A stretch of 64,000 nucleotides of DNA from Flavobacterium sp. LC2016-12 (GCF_015351595.1 NZ_JADKPT010000008.1:144443-208442); one strand, 5' to 3'; counted from the stretch's first letter, positions 7,792 to 17,395 are shown. Notes: generated by a model not told the origin, from the sequence alone. Made by a program: numbers and translations.

Positions 7792-8628
7792 ATGACAAAA
7801 TACAGTTCGAGATACGCGTCAAGCCCTGAAGCAGTAAAACAATATGACACACAACAGCTAAGAAATGAATTCTTAATCGATGACTTAATGCAGGAGAATG
7901 AAATCGTATTGACATATTCTCATTATGATCGATACATTGCAGGTTCTGCTGTTCCGGTAAAAAATCTTACTCTCGAAACTATTGATCCTCTTAAAGCGGG
8001 TTATTTCTTAGAAAGAAGAGAGATGGGAATTATCAATGTTGGTGGAAGTGGTTCTGTTGTTGTTGAAGGAACATCTTATGAGTTGGGTTTTAAAGATGCT
8101 TTGTATATCGGAAGCGGAAATAAAGAAGTAATTTTTAAAAGTGATGACAGCAAAAATCCGGCTAAATTTTACATAAACTCTGCACCAGCTCATACACATT
8201 ATCCGACAGTAAAAGTAAGTTTAGAGCAAGCTAATAAATTACAGTTAGGTACAATGGAAACCGCAAATCACCGTACGGTAAATCAAATGATTATTGGTAG
8301 TGTGGTTACAACTTGCCAATTACAAATGGGAATGACAGAATTGCGACCAGGAAGTGTTTGGAATACAATGCCGGCACACGTACACGATCGTAGAATGGAA
8401 GTTTATTTCTACTTAGATATACCAGAAAATCAAGCTGTTTGTCATTTTATGGGACAACCACAGGAAACAAGACATATCTGGATGAACAATCATCAGGCAG
8501 TAATTTCTCCGCCATGGTCTATACACTCTGGTTCAGGAACTAGTAATTATACTTTTATCTGGGGAATGGCCGGTGAAAATTTAGATTATGGAGATATGGA
8601 TGTTTGCAAAATAACAGATTTAAGATAA
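7792..8628 (+). CDS. kduI: 5-keto-4-deoxyuronate isomerase KduI
   Basis: The 278-residue cupin-type enzyme converts 5-keto-4-deoxyuronate (from unsaturated galacturonate released by lyases plus GH105) to 3-deoxy-glycero-2,5-hexodiulosonate in the cytoplasm. The zinc ligands are all in place: H196 and H198 in MPAHVHDRRMEVYFY, E203 in the same motif, and H245 in SPPWSIHSGSG. They sit at the residue numbers known for the enzyme family. Length and N-terminal RYASSPEAVKQYDTQQLRNEFL are typical. It is five bases upstream of kduD and has its own LacI-type operator. There is no signal peptide. Confidence 0.96.
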   Translation: MTKYSSRYASSPEAVKQYDTQQLRNEFLIDDLMQENEIVLTYSHYDRYIAGSAVPVKNLTLETIDPLKAGYFLERREMGIINVGGSGSVVVEGTSYELGFKDALYIGSGNKEVIFKSDDSKNPAKFYINSAPAHTHYPTVKVSLEQANKLQLGTMETANHRTVNQMIIGSVVTTCQLQMGMTELRPGSVWNTMPAHVHDRRMEVYFYLDIPENQAVCHFMGQPQETRHIWMNNHQAVISPPWSIHSGSGTSNYTFIWGMAGENLDYGDMDVCKITDLR

Positions 8629-8633
8629 GAATC

Positions 8634-9425
8634 ATGACAAACTTATTTGATATAAAAGGAAAAGTTGCTTTGATCACAGGAAGTACACACGGACTGGGAA
8701 TGGCAATGGCAAAAGGATTAGGTGAAGCAGGAGCTACAATTGTGGTGAACGGAAACTCTTCTCAGGAAAAAATTGATGCTGCAGTAAAGGAACTTAAAAG
8801 TGAAGGAATAAATGCAGTAGGTTATAAATTTAATGTAACCGATGAGCAGGAAGTTAAAACTGCTGTTGCAAAAATAGAAAGTGAAGTAGGACCAATTGCT
8901 ATCCTGATTAATAATGCGGGAATCATCAAAAGAATTCCATTGATCGATATGGAAGTTGCCGATTTTAAAGAAGTGATTGATATTGATTTGGTTTCTCCAT
9001 TTATCGTTTCTAAGCATGTTGCCAAAGGAATGATCGAAAGAAGACAAGGAAAAATAATCAACATTTGCTCAATGATGAGCGAATTGGGACGTAAGACAGT
9101 TGGTGCTTATGCTGCTGCTAAAGGCGGGTTGAAAATGCTGACTAAAAACATGGCAACAGAATGGGCAAAATATAATGTTCAAATCAACGGAATTGGACCT
9201 GGTTATTTTGCTACTGAACAAACAAAACCAATCAGAGTTGATGGGCATCCATTTAATGATTTTATCATTAGTAGAACTCCGGCTGCAAAATGGGGAGATC
9301 CAAGCGATTTAGCAGGAGCTGCTATCTTTTTGTCTTCTAAGGCAAGTGATTTTGTCAATGGTCATATTTTATATGTTGATGGCGGAATTTTGGCAACTAT
9401 CGGTAAACCATCAAATGAAGAATAA
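8634..9425 (+). CDS. kduD: 2-deoxy-D-gluconate 3-dehydrogenase / KduD
   Basis: The 263-residue classical short-chain dehydrogenase has the TGSTHGLGMA nucleotide-binding loop, NNAG, and the catalytic Ser-Tyr-Lys as ICSMMSELG and YAAAKGG. It reduces the KduI product to 2-keto-3-deoxygluconate with NAD(P)H. The start at 8634 was chosen because MTNLFDIKGKVALITG is the normal KduD N-terminus and follows the kduI stop by five bases. An upstream ATG at 8604 would add ten residues and overlap kduI. The adjacent kduI makes the assignment secure against other SDRs. Confidence 0.94.
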   Translation: MTNLFDIKGKVALITGSTHGLGMAMAKGLGEAGATIVVNGNSSQEKIDAAVKELKSEGINAVGYKFNVTDEQEVKTAVAKIESEVGPIAILINNAGIIKRIPLIDMEVADFKEVIDIDLVSPFIVSKHVAKGMIERRQGKIINICSMMSELGRKTVGAYAAAKGGLKMLTKNMATEWAKYNVQINGIGPGYFATEQTKPIRVDGHPFNDFIISRTPAAKWGDPSDLAGAAIFLSSKASDFVNGHILYVDGGILATIGKPSNEE

Positions 9426-9443
9426 TTCTCAATTATAAAAGAA

Positions 9444-10850
9444 ATGAGTTCAAATAAGACATTCATAAACGACAATTTTTTACTTGAAAATAAATACGCT
9501 GAAGAGTTATATCACAATTACTCAAAAAATCAGCCAATTATAGATTACCACAATCACCTAAATCCACAGTTTATTGCTGAAGATAAAATTTTTGACAATA
9601 TCACGCAGGTTTGGATTAACGGTGATCACTACAAATGGCGCGCAATGCGTACATTGGGAATCAACGAACAATTTGTAACCGGAAATGGTTCAGATAAAGA
9701 TAAGTTCTTAAACTGGGGAAAAACGGTTCCGTATACAATGCGTAATCCTTTATATCACTGGACGCACTTAGAATTGGCACGTTATTTTGATATCTATGAT
9801 TTATTGAATGAGAAATCAGCTGAGAAAATATATATCGAAACTTCTGAGAAAATAAAATCAGAAGCGTACAGCACGCAAAACTTGCTTAAAAAAGTAAATG
9901 CTGAATTAGTTTGTACTACAGAAGATCCAATTGATACTTTAGAGTTTCACCAGAAACTGACTAAAAATCCAATTGGTACAAAAATGAGTACGGCTTTCAG
10001 ACCAGATAAAGCAATCTTAATTTCTAATGATGGCTATAACGCATATCTGGATACATTGGGGGATGTGTCGGGAATTGCAATTAATACTTACGCTGATTTG
10101 CGTGATGCTTTGAGAAAAAGAATTGAATTCTTTAATCAAAACGGATGCAAGTTAAGTGATCACGGTTTGGATCAAATTTATTTTGAAGAGTTTACAGAAG
10201 CTGAAGTGGCTTCTATCTTCAAAAAGAAAAGAGAGAACAGAATCATAACTCCTGAAGAGGCATTGAAATTCCAAAGTGCAATCTTATTGTTCCTTTCAGA
10301 AACATACCATGAATTTGGTTGGGTGCAGCAATTTCACTTAGGAGCATTAAGAAACAACAATGCCCGTATGCATAGAATTTTAGGTCCTGATACAGGTTGG
10401 GATTCTATTGGTGATTATCCGCAGGCACAAAAACTATCCTCTTTCTTAAATGCATTAGATAGCAAAGATAAATTGACAAAAACAATTATTTATAACCTGA
10501 ATCCGGCTGATAATGAAGTTATGGCTACGATGATAGGAAATTTTAATGACGGAAGCGTTAGAGGAAAAGTACAATTTGGTTCAGGATGGTGGTTTTTAGA
10601 TCAGAAAGACGGAATGACAAAACAATTAAATGCCCTTTCAAATATGGGATTAATTAGCTGTTTTGTGGGAATGCTGACAGATTCAAGAAGCTTCTTGTCT
10701 TTTCCAAGACATGAATATTTCAGACGTATTCTTTGTAATCTTTTAGGAGATGAAATTCAAAGAGGAGAACTTCCTGCTGATATGGAATGGATTGGAAAAT
10801 TGGTTTCTGATATTTCGTATAACAATGCAAAGGAATATTTCAAGTTTTAA
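9444..10850 (+). CDS. uxaC: Glucuronate/galacturonate isomerase UxaC
   Basis: The 468-residue enzyme of the metal-dependent uronate isomerase family interconverts D-galacturonate and D-tagaturonate (or glucuronate and fructuronate). It shows the HxH of the barrel in PIIDYHNHLNP, the ICTTEDP-like strand as LVCTTEDPIDTLEFH, LGALRNNN, and the C-terminal LTDSRSFLSFPRHEYFRR. Length is normal for the family. It lies 18 bases after kduD in the same transcription unit, feeding UxaB and UxaA further down. There is no export signal, so it acts on imported monomers. Confidence 0.96.
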   Translation: MSSNKTFINDNFLLENKYAEELYHNYSKNQPIIDYHNHLNPQFIAEDKIFDNITQVWINGDHYKWRAMRTLGINEQFVTGNGSDKDKFLNWGKTVPYTMRNPLYHWTHLELARYFDIYDLLNEKSAEKIYIETSEKIKSEAYSTQNLLKKVNAELVCTTEDPIDTLEFHQKLTKNPIGTKMSTAFRPDKAILISNDGYNAYLDTLGDVSGIAINTYADLRDALRKRIEFFNQNGCKLSDHGLDQIYFEEFTEAEVASIFKKKRENRIITPEEALKFQSAILLFLSETYHEFGWVQQFHLGALRNNNARMHRILGPDTGWDSIGDYPQAQKLSSFLNALDSKDKLTKTIIYNLNPADNEVMATMIGNFNDGSVRGKVQFGSGWWFLDQKDGMTKQLNALSNMGLISCFVGMLTDSRSFLSFPRHEYFRRILCNLLGDEIQRGELPADMEWIGKLVSDISYNNAKEYFKF

Positions 10851-10860
10851 TTGAGAAGAT

Positions 10861-10894
10861 AGAATATAGAGAATAGAATATAGAGAATAGAATA
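10861..10894. repeat. 14-bp tandem repeat after uxaC
   Basis: AGAATATAGAGAAT is present twice in direct succession and then partly a third time, starting eleven bases after the uxaC stop codon. Flavobacterial spacers often carry such short purine-rich repeats. It may be a slippage product without function. Confidence 0.8.
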
Positions 10895-11018
10895 AAGAAG
10901 CAAGAGGAAAGAGTTTATACTATACGGTGTTATAGGTTTGATTAATTTCAAAACTTTATTTTCTTAATGGCTGTAATGGTAAAAAGAAGACCTTTTACTG
11001 GTAAAACAATAAAACAAT

Positions 11019-12041
11019 ATGAGTAAAATAGTTGCATTCGGTGAAATTATGTTACGTCTTTCTACAGAGCGACACCTTCGTTTTGCACAATCTACAGCAT
11101 TTGGAGCTACTTATGGAGGTGGTGAGTTTAATGTTTGTGTGTCTTTGGCAAATTATGGCTTAAATGCAGAGTTTGTAACAAGATTGCCTGAAAACGAAAT
11201 TGGGGGATCTGCGTTGAAAGAGATAAGAAAAATGAACGTAGAATCTAAAAACATCATTTTTGGAGGAGAACGTTTAGGAATCTATTTTCTTGAAACAGGA
11301 GCCGGAACCAGAGGAAGTAATGTAGTATACGATCGCGCGCACAGCTCAATGGCAACTATTGAAAGAGGACTTATTGACTGGGAAAAAGTATTAGAAGGTG
11401 CTACGTGGTTTCACTGGAGTGGAATTACACCTGCGATTTCTCAAAGTGCTGCCGAGGCTTGTTTAGAAGCTATTAAAGTGGCGCACAAAAAGGGAATTAC
11501 GATTTCCTGCGACTTAAATTACAGATCGAAATTATGGCAATATGGTAAAACGCCAAGCGAGGTAATGCCGGAAATGCTGCAATATAGCAACGTTATTTTA
11601 GGTGATATTGATACTGCTTATTTTATGTTGGGAATTCCAAAAGTGAATCCAAATTATCAGGATGAAAAATCGCTTCCTGTTTTGTACACGAAGCTGTTTG
11701 ATTTGATTCCGAATTTAAAAACAGTTGCAACAACTTTACGTTATTCTGTAAGTGCTTCGCATCAAAGAATTGGAGGGGTTTTGTTTAACGGAAAAGCAAT
11801 TTATCATGCAGCCGTTAAAGAAGTAACGCCCGTGGTTGACAGAGTTGGAAGTGGAGATGCCTTTATGGGAGGATTAATTTACGGATTATCACAATACGAA
11901 AATGATAATCAAAAAGTACTAGATTTTGCAGTGGCAGCTTGTTGTTTAAAACATACCATTGCAGGAGATTATAATTTGGTGACCTTAAAAGAAGTTGAAA
12001 ATATGCTTGGTGGTGATTCAGCAGGATTAGTATCAAGATAA
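11019..12041 (+). CDS. kdgK: 2-keto-3-deoxygluconate kinase KdgK
   Basis: The 340-residue PfkB/ribokinase-family kinase begins MSKIVAFGEIMLRLS, as 2-keto-3-deoxygluconate kinases usually do. It carries the sugar-binding GGGEFNVCVSLANYGL region and the catalytic PfkB signature DRVGSGDAFMGGLIYG, with the base Asp in GSGDAF. It phosphorylates KDG, the common product of the KduD and UxaA branches, to KDPG. Eda follows after 11 bases, so the two final steps are coupled. The 168-base gap before it contains the purine repeat and no clear promoter. Confidence 0.95.
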   Translation: MSKIVAFGEIMLRLSTERHLRFAQSTAFGATYGGGEFNVCVSLANYGLNAEFVTRLPENEIGGSALKEIRKMNVESKNIIFGGERLGIYFLETGAGTRGSNVVYDRAHSSMATIERGLIDWEKVLEGATWFHWSGITPAISQSAAEACLEAIKVAHKKGITISCDLNYRSKLWQYGKTPSEVMPEMLQYSNVILGDIDTAYFMLGIPKVNPNYQDEKSLPVLYTKLFDLIPNLKTVATTLRYSVSASHQRIGGVLFNGKAIYHAAVKEVTPVVDRVGSGDAFMGGLIYGLSQYENDNQKVLDFAVAACCLKHTIAGDYNLVTLKEVENMLGGDSAGLVSR

Positions 12042-12052
12042 AAAATAAAAAA

Positions 12053-12721
12053 ATGGCAAAATATTCAAGAATTGAAGTAGCACAGCAAATGAAAGATAAT
12101 GGAATGGTTCCGTTGTTTTTTCATTCAGATATCGAAGTGAGCAAGAAAGTTTTAAAAGCCTGTTATGATGGAGGTTCTCGATTAATGGAGTTTACCAGCA
12201 GAGGGGATTTTGCTAATGAAGTTTTTGGAGCTTTGAACAAATATGCATTGGCTGAATTGCCGGGGATGATGTTAGGTGTTGGTTCGATTACGGACGCCGC
12301 TTCGGCTTCTTTATATATGAGTTTAGGTGCTAATTTTATTGTGACACCGGTTTTTAGGGAAGATATTGCAATTGCCTGTAATCGTCGTAAAGTATTATGG
12401 TCGCCAGGTTGCGGAACACTTACCGAGATTGCAAGAGCTGAAGAATTAGGCTGCGAAATAGTCAAATTATTTCCTGCTGATATTTACGGACCAGAGTTCA
12501 TAAAAGCAATAAAAGGACCATGTCCGTGGACGAATATTATGCCAACTGGAGGTGTTTATCCAACAGTAGAAAGTTTGTCTTCATGGTTGAATGCAGGCGC
12601 AACTTGTGTGGGTCTTGGTTCACAATTAATTTCGAAAGATATATTAGATAAAAATGATTTTGAAGGCTTGAAAAATAAAGTAAGTCAGGTTTTGGATATC
12701 ATCAAAAATATTAGAAAATAA
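12053..12721 (+). CDS. eda: KDPG/KHG aldolase Eda
   Basis: The 222-residue class I aldolase cleaves 2-keto-3-deoxy-6-phosphogluconate to pyruvate and glyceraldehyde-3-phosphate. The Schiff-base lysine is K138 in EIVKLFPAD. The phosphate-binding region is KGPCPWTNIMPTGGV, and MEFTSRGDF corresponds to the EVTxR active-site strand of shorter aldolases. Length is close to the usual 205-225. It is the last gene before a 221-base gap that includes a small hairpin. Confidence 0.95.
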   Translation: MAKYSRIEVAQQMKDNGMVPLFFHSDIEVSKKVLKACYDGGSRLMEFTSRGDFANEVFGALNKYALAELPGMMLGVGSITDAASASLYMSLGANFIVTPVFREDIAIACNRRKVLWSPGCGTLTEIARAEELGCEIVKLFPADIYGPEFIKAIKGPCPWTNIMPTGGVYPTVESLSSWLNAGATCVGLGSQLISKDILDKNDFEGLKNKVSQVLDIIKNIRK

Positions 12722-12751
12722 ATAAGGAGTAATCATACCGATTCCTTATTT
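12720..12751 (+). terminator. Weak hairpin after eda
   Basis: AATAAGGA pairs with TCCTTATT around a 14-base loop. A run of eight T begins about ten bases further on. It could partially terminate or process the transcript between eda and uxaB. Nothing else clear was found in 12752-12942. Confidence 0.35.
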
Positions 12752-12942
12752 AGATTGCAGTTTTTTTTAGATTTTAACGTTTTGTAATTGAGCATTACGC
12801 TTGCTAAATACAACTTGTCACTCCTCACAGCAAATTGTATTTTACTCTTACAAGTGTAATGTTTCTTTTACAATTAAAAAGCACTTCTTATAAAGCAATA
12901 AGGTATTTATCGTGGTTATTTATAACACTTTAATGAATTAAA

Positions 12943-14385
12943 ATGAAACAGTTAAACAGAAAAAATACAGGATTAGAAAAATTACAGCCAATTAAAGTAG
13001 TTCAGTTTGGAGAAGGGAATTTCTTGAGAGCTTTTGTTGATTACGCTTTTCACAAACTAAATAAAGATGTTGATTTTAATGCCGGTATTGCAATGGTTCA
13101 ACCTTTGAAAGACGGAATGGTACACCTGATTAATGATCAGGATGGTCTTTATACTTTGTTCATGAACGGTATTAAAAAAGGTGAAAAAATACAAGATATT
13201 GAGTTAATTACGAACATTGTAAAAGCTATAAATCCATATACTGAATTTGCAGATTATTTAGCTTTAGCCAAAGAAGAAGAACTTCAGTTTATTGTTTCAA
13301 ATACTACTGAAGCTGGAATTGAATTCATTGAAAGTGATACTTCGGATATGCAACCGCCAGTTTCATTTCCTGCAAAGCTGACTGTTTTATTATATGAAAG
13401 ATTCAAACATTTCAATGGAGATGCTTCTAAAGCAGTAACAATCATTCCTTGTGAATTGATTGATTACAACTCAGAGACGCTGAAAAAATATATTTTACAA
13501 TATGTTGATTTATGGAAATTAGAGGATGCATTTAAAACTTGGGTATCAGATGCATGTACGTATCACAGTACTTTGGTTGATCGAATTGTTCCTGGATATC
13601 CAAGAGCTGAAATTGAAGAATACAACAACAAATTAGATTATCAGGATAATTTAATTGTTGCTGCTGAACCTTTCTTCCTTTGGGCTATTGAAGGTGGTGA
13701 TGATTTAAAAGCAAAATTACCTTTTGATAAAACAGATTTGAATGTAAAAATCGTTGACGATATACGCCCTTTTAAAATGATTAAAGTTCGCATTCTAAAT
13801 GGTGCACACACAGCAATGGTTCCTTTTTCACTTTTGTACGGTAACAAATTAGTAATGGAAACTGTTAACGGAGATTTTACGGGAAAATTCGTAAACAGCG
13901 TTATTAGTGAAATTAGTGAAACGCTTGATATGGACAAAAATGAAATTACGGCCTATTCTGAGGAAGTAATGGACCGATTTAAAAATCCGTTTATCAAACA
14001 TGCACTTGCTGATATTGCATTAAATTCTATCTCAAAATTCAAAGTGAGAGTTTTACCTAGTTTATTAGGATATTATAATACGAACAAAAAATTGCCTGTT
14101 AATTTGACTTTTTCATTAGCGAGTTTAATTCAATTCTACAAAGGAACCTGGAATAACGAAACTTTACCTGTAAAAGATTCTCCAGAGATAGTTGAAGCAT
14201 TTAAAGATGCGTGGCAACTAGGATCTGTAGATTTAGTTGTAGCTAAAGTATTAGCTAATACTGATTTCTGGGGTGAAGATTTAACTAAAGTAGAAGGTTT
14301 ATCAGAAGCTTTAGTATTGGCCTTAAATGAAATTGAAGAAAACGGAATAGAACAAGGATTTGCGAATTTCAGCAAACAATATTAA
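12943..14385 (+). CDS. uxaB: Tagaturonate/fructuronate reductase UxaB
   Basis: The 480-residue polyol dehydrogenase of the mannitol-dehydrogenase superfamily has a Rossmann start VVQFGEGNFLRAFVDYAFHKLN. It also has the family signature KVRILNGAHTAMVPFSLLYG, which carries the catalytic Lys and Asn region, and then an all-helical C-terminal half. It reduces tagaturonate from UxaC to altronate using NADH. uxaA follows after 88 bases, so the order is reductase then dehydratase. There is no export signal. Assignment to UxaB over the paralogous UxuB rests on the neighbouring altronate dehydratase. Confidence 0.93.
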   Translation: MKQLNRKNTGLEKLQPIKVVQFGEGNFLRAFVDYAFHKLNKDVDFNAGIAMVQPLKDGMVHLINDQDGLYTLFMNGIKKGEKIQDIELITNIVKAINPYTEFADYLALAKEEELQFIVSNTTEAGIEFIESDTSDMQPPVSFPAKLTVLLYERFKHFNGDASKAVTIIPCELIDYNSETLKKYILQYVDLWKLEDAFKTWVSDACTYHSTLVDRIVPGYPRAEIEEYNNKLDYQDNLIVAAEPFFLWAIEGGDDLKAKLPFDKTDLNVKIVDDIRPFKMIKVRILNGAHTAMVPFSLLYGNKLVMETVNGDFTGKFVNSVISEISETLDMDKNEITAYSEEVMDRFKNPFIKHALADIALNSISKFKVRVLPSLLGYYNTNKKLPVNLTFSLASLIQFYKGTWNNETLPVKDSPEIVEAFKDAWQLGSVDLVVAKVLANTDFWGEDLTKVEGLSEALVLALNEIEENGIEQGFANFSKQY

Positions 14386-14439
14386 TTGGAATACTTTCTA
14401 ATATTCTAATTTCTAAGTTTTTGGGACACATCGTAGCAA

Positions 14440-14457
14440 CTTAGCATCTTAGAAACT
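14440..14457. repeat. Dispersed 18-bp repeat between uxaB and uxaA
   Basis: CTTAGCATCTTAGAAACT occurs here and exactly at 2904-2921. The nearby TTTCTAAGTT (14410-14419) is roughly its inverted partner. It appears to be one arm of a dispersed flavobacterial intergenic element. Confidence 0.7.
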
Positions 14458-14473
14458 TAAAAAAAAAACGATC

Positions 14474-16087
14474 ATGCAAAAAAAATTAATAAAAGTAAAC
14501 TCAGCAGATAACGTAATTGTTGCTTTAACCGATTTGGTACAAAACGAACAAATTATATTTGAAGGAACTACCGTCTCACCAACAACTGATGTTAAAGCAA
14601 AACATAAAATCGCAGAGAAAGATTTTACAATTGGTAATGATATTATAATGTATGGCGTTTTGGTAGGAAAAGCTGCTAAACCTATAAAAAAAGGAGAAGT
14701 AATTACTACCGAAAATGTAAAACATCAAAGTGAAAAAGTTTTTGGTAAAAACGGAAATTTAGGTTGGACTCCACCAAATGTAGATCGTTGGAAAGATAAA
14801 ACTTTTAACGGATACCACCGTACTGATGGACAAGTTGGGACCAAAAACGTTTGGTTATTTTTTCCATTGGTTTTTTGTGAAAACAAAAATATCGAAAAAC
14901 TTAAAGATATTTTCGAAAACGAATTAATGCCCAAAAAAGAAGTTTCTTATAAAAATTTGTTACGCTCTTTAATTGAAGAAAAAAGCATAGAAGAAGTTTC
15001 TGATAAAAATTTAAATGAAAATCTTTTAGATAATATCGAAGTAAAATTCATCAATCATCAAGGTGGTTGTGGTGGGATTCGACAAGATTCTGAATTGTTG
15101 GCAAAACTGCTTGCAGGATATGTGAATAACCCAAATGTTGCAGGTGCTACTGTTTTAAGTTTGGGTTGCCAAAATTTGCAAGTAGATATTTTAAAGAAGG
15201 CATTGAATGAAATGAGTCCGAATAGTGATAAAGAAATTTTGATCTATGAACAACAACAAATTGGAACTACTGATCAAATGTTTCAAATGGTGATTAAAGA
15301 TTCTTATGAAGCCATTAAAAGAGCAAACAAAATTGAACGCAAACCTGCTCCTCTTTCAAAGCTAAGTATTGGTTTAGAATGTGGAGGGTCCGACGGATTT
15401 TCAGGAATTTCTGCTAATCCAGCATTAGGAATTGTTTCAGATATTTTTGCAGCTTTGGGAGGGAAAACAATTTTGGCAGAGTTTCCAGAATTATGTGGTG
15501 TTGAGCAAGAATTGATGAACCGATGTGTGGACGAAGAAAAAGCAGATAAGTTTTTAACTTTAATGAAAGCTTTTGAAAAATCAGTTGTAGATGCAGGTTC
15601 AGGGTTTGATATGAACCCATCTCCAGGAAACATCAAAGACGGATTAATTACAGATGCCATGAAATCTGCTGGCGCAGCTAAAAAAGGAGGAACTTCACCT
15701 ATTGTAGATGTTTTAGACTACGGCGAATATATTTCAAAACCAGGTTTAAATCTTCTAAATACGCCAGGAAATGACGCCGAATGTACCACAGGATTGGTTG
15801 GAGCGGGAGCAACAGTTGTTTTATTTACAACAGGTTTAGGAAATCCGATGGGAAATCCGATTGCACCCGTTGTGAAAATTTCTTCGAACACGGCATTAAT
15901 TAATAGAATGTCTGATATTATCGATGTAAATGCTGGAACTGTGATTACTGGTGAAAAAACAATTACCGAAGTTGGAGCAGAAATCGTAGATTACATTATA
16001 GAATTGGCTAGCGGAAACGTGGAAACAAAAGCAGACCAGTTGAAACAAGATGTATTTATTCCTTGGAAAAGAGGAGTTTCTTTATAG
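14474..16087 (+). CDS. uxaA: Altronate dehydratase UxaA
   Basis: The 537-residue two-part enzyme has an N-terminal SAF domain (about 1-95) followed by the GarD/UxaA catalytic domain. Recognisable segments are NGYHRTDGQVGTKN, INHQGGCGGIRQDSELL with the metal-binding Cys, GLECGGSDGFSG, and NTPGNDAECTTGLVGAGA. It dehydrates D-altronate to 2-keto-3-deoxygluconate, closing the galacturonate branch that KdgK and Eda complete. Full length matches single-chain altronate dehydratases. It is the last gene of the catabolic series and is convergent with lacI. Confidence 0.95.
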   Translation: MQKKLIKVNSADNVIVALTDLVQNEQIIFEGTTVSPTTDVKAKHKIAEKDFTIGNDIIMYGVLVGKAAKPIKKGEVITTENVKHQSEKVFGKNGNLGWTPPNVDRWKDKTFNGYHRTDGQVGTKNVWLFFPLVFCENKNIEKLKDIFENELMPKKEVSYKNLLRSLIEEKSIEEVSDKNLNENLLDNIEVKFINHQGGCGGIRQDSELLAKLLAGYVNNPNVAGATVLSLGCQNLQVDILKKALNEMSPNSDKEILIYEQQQIGTTDQMFQMVIKDSYEAIKRANKIERKPAPLSKLSIGLECGGSDGFSGISANPALGIVSDIFAALGGKTILAEFPELCGVEQELMNRCVDEEKADKFLTLMKAFEKSVVDAGSGFDMNPSPGNIKDGLITDAMKSAGAAKKGGTSPIVDVLDYGEYISKPGLNLLNTPGNDAECTTGLVGAGATVVLFTTGLGNPMGNPIAPVVKISSNTALINRMSDIIDVNAGTVITGEKTITEVGAEIVDYIIELASGNVETKADQLKQDVFIPWKRGVSL

Positions 16088-16132
16088 GTTTTTTTACCGT
16101 TCAAGTGATATAAGGTCATATTATTCAATATT

Positions 16133-16163
16133 AAAAGGCAGCTCATTTAAGGGCTGCGTTTTC
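16133..16163. terminator. Short hairpin between convergent uxaA and lacI
   Basis: GCAGC at 16138-16142 pairs with GCTGC at 16153-16157, followed by GTTTT. The stem is short, but it sits between two convergent genes where a terminator is expected. Confidence 0.45.
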
Positions 16164-16288
16164 GTATATTTCAAAGTGAAGTTTAATTTGCTTATATGAA
16201 CTTATTATAGTGAACTATTTATATGCGGCATTATAAATTGTGCGCAAAGTAAGATGAACTTATATAACTTATATGGTGGAAAAAAAAA

Positions 16289-17317
16289 TTACGATGTTGT
16301 TCTGGACGAAGACTTACGAATGTGTAATTCCGGAGCAAGTACTACCTTTTTTTCAATTTTAATAGTATCTGTTTTGTCTACTTGTTCAAGAAAAACGCGT
16401 GCTGACATTTTTCCCATTTCAAGTGGAGACTGGTCTACAGATGTAATCGATAATTCCATGAATTTGGTAAAAGGCTCATTACTAAATCCTGCTACACAAA
16501 ATTCATTAGGAATACTGATATTTCTTTCTTTCAATTCCTGAATAGCCCCAAGAGCGGCAAAATCACTCGAAGAGAATATCGCATCTGGCGGAGTTTCCAG
16601 TTCTAGTAACGTGTCAACTGCATTTTTTCCGGCTTCTACACTACTTTTTACAGGAACAACATATTCTTCTTTAAATATCATCCCGTTATCTAACAATGCT
16701 TGTTTGTAACCCAAAAACCTGTTTTTGAAAATTTCAAGAGATTGATCTCCTGATAAATGAGCAATACATCTGCAGCCTTCACTTATTAAGTGTTTTGTAG
16801 CAATATAACCACCTTTAAAGTCATTGATAGTTACAGAGCTTACACCGTCAATATGTTTGCTACGGTCAAAAAAGATAAGTGGAACATTTTTCTCTAAAAC
16901 ATTACGAAAAGCGGCGTCATTCTCAGTGCTTACAGCCGTTACAGACATTAGGATTCCGTCAACCTGAGCATCTATTAAGGTGTATAGATTTTCACTTTCT
17001 CTTTTCAGATCTTCATGAGTTTGACATATAATAACCTGATATCCATGAGGATGTAGTTCTTCTTCTATGCCCCGGATTACCGAAGCGAAAAAGTTACTGT
17101 CAATACGAGGAACAATAACACCTATATTATTACTTCGGCCACTTTTTAATGCTAAAGCAAGTTTGTTTTGCTTATAGTTCATCGATGCAGCGGTTTTAAT
17201 TACCAAGTCACGTGTGCTTTCTTTTATTTTAGGATTATTGTTCAATGCCCTCGAAACAGTAGCAGCAGTGATATTTAATTTTTTGGCAATATCATAAATG
17301 GTTATTTTCTCGCTCAT
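16289..17317 (-). CDS. LacI-family regulator of the pectin/uronate island
   Basis: The 342-residue regulator has an N-terminal LacI helix-turn-helix (TIYDIAKKLNITAATVSRAL, residues 4-23), the hinge region LALALKSGRSNNIGVIVP, and a periplasmic-binding-protein-like effector domain (about 62-335, with FASVIRGIEEELHPHGYQVIIC and PDAIFSSSDFAALGAIQEL). LacI proteins bind palindromes with central CG, which the four ATCGAT-centred sites in this window match. It sits between the catabolic genes and the polysaccharide genes and faces away from the latter. The likely role is repression relieved by a pathway intermediate such as KDG or a uronate, by analogy with KdgR-type control; the ligand is inferred only. 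Confidence 0.92.
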   Translation of the reverse strand: MSEKITIYDIAKKLNITAATVSRALNNNPKIKESTRDLVIKTAASMNYKQNKLALALKSGRSNNIGVIVPRIDSNFFASVIRGIEEELHPHGYQVIICQTHEDLKRESENLYTLIDAQVDGILMSVTAVSTENDAAFRNVLEKNVPLIFFDRSKHIDGVSSVTINDFKGGYIATKHLISEGCRCIAHLSGDQSLEIFKNRFLGYKQALLDNGMIFKEEYVVPVKSSVEAGKNAVDTLLELETPPDAIFSSSDFAALGAIQELKERNISIPNEFCVAGFSNEPFTKFMELSITSVDQSPLEMGKMSARVFLEQVDKTDTIKIEKKVVLAPELHIRKSSSRTTS

Positions 17318-17345
17318 TCAAAAATATTTTTTGATTTATTTTAGA

Positions 17346-17395
17346 CAAAAGTACATTTTTTTTATATAATCTAGCGCATTATGTTATCGATTACC
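17346..17395 (-). promoter_or_regulatory. lacI promoter -7 element with upstream operator variant
   Basis: On the minus strand TACTTTTG (17353-17346) fits the -7 consensus, placing the start about 25 bases before the lacI ATG. The palindrome variant TGTTATCGATTACC (17382-17395) lies about 30 bases upstream of the -7 rather than touching it. This suggests autoregulation by a different geometry, or looping with the site at 17547. Confidence 0.55.

Noticed and set aside
15304..15660. 118-codon minus-strand frame inside uxaA
   Set aside because: It is an antisense shadow of conserved altronate dehydratase motifs.
16254..16541. 95-codon plus-strand frame overlapping the end of lacI
   Set aside because: It is antisense to the effector-binding domain of a clear LacI protein and has no signal peptide or motif.
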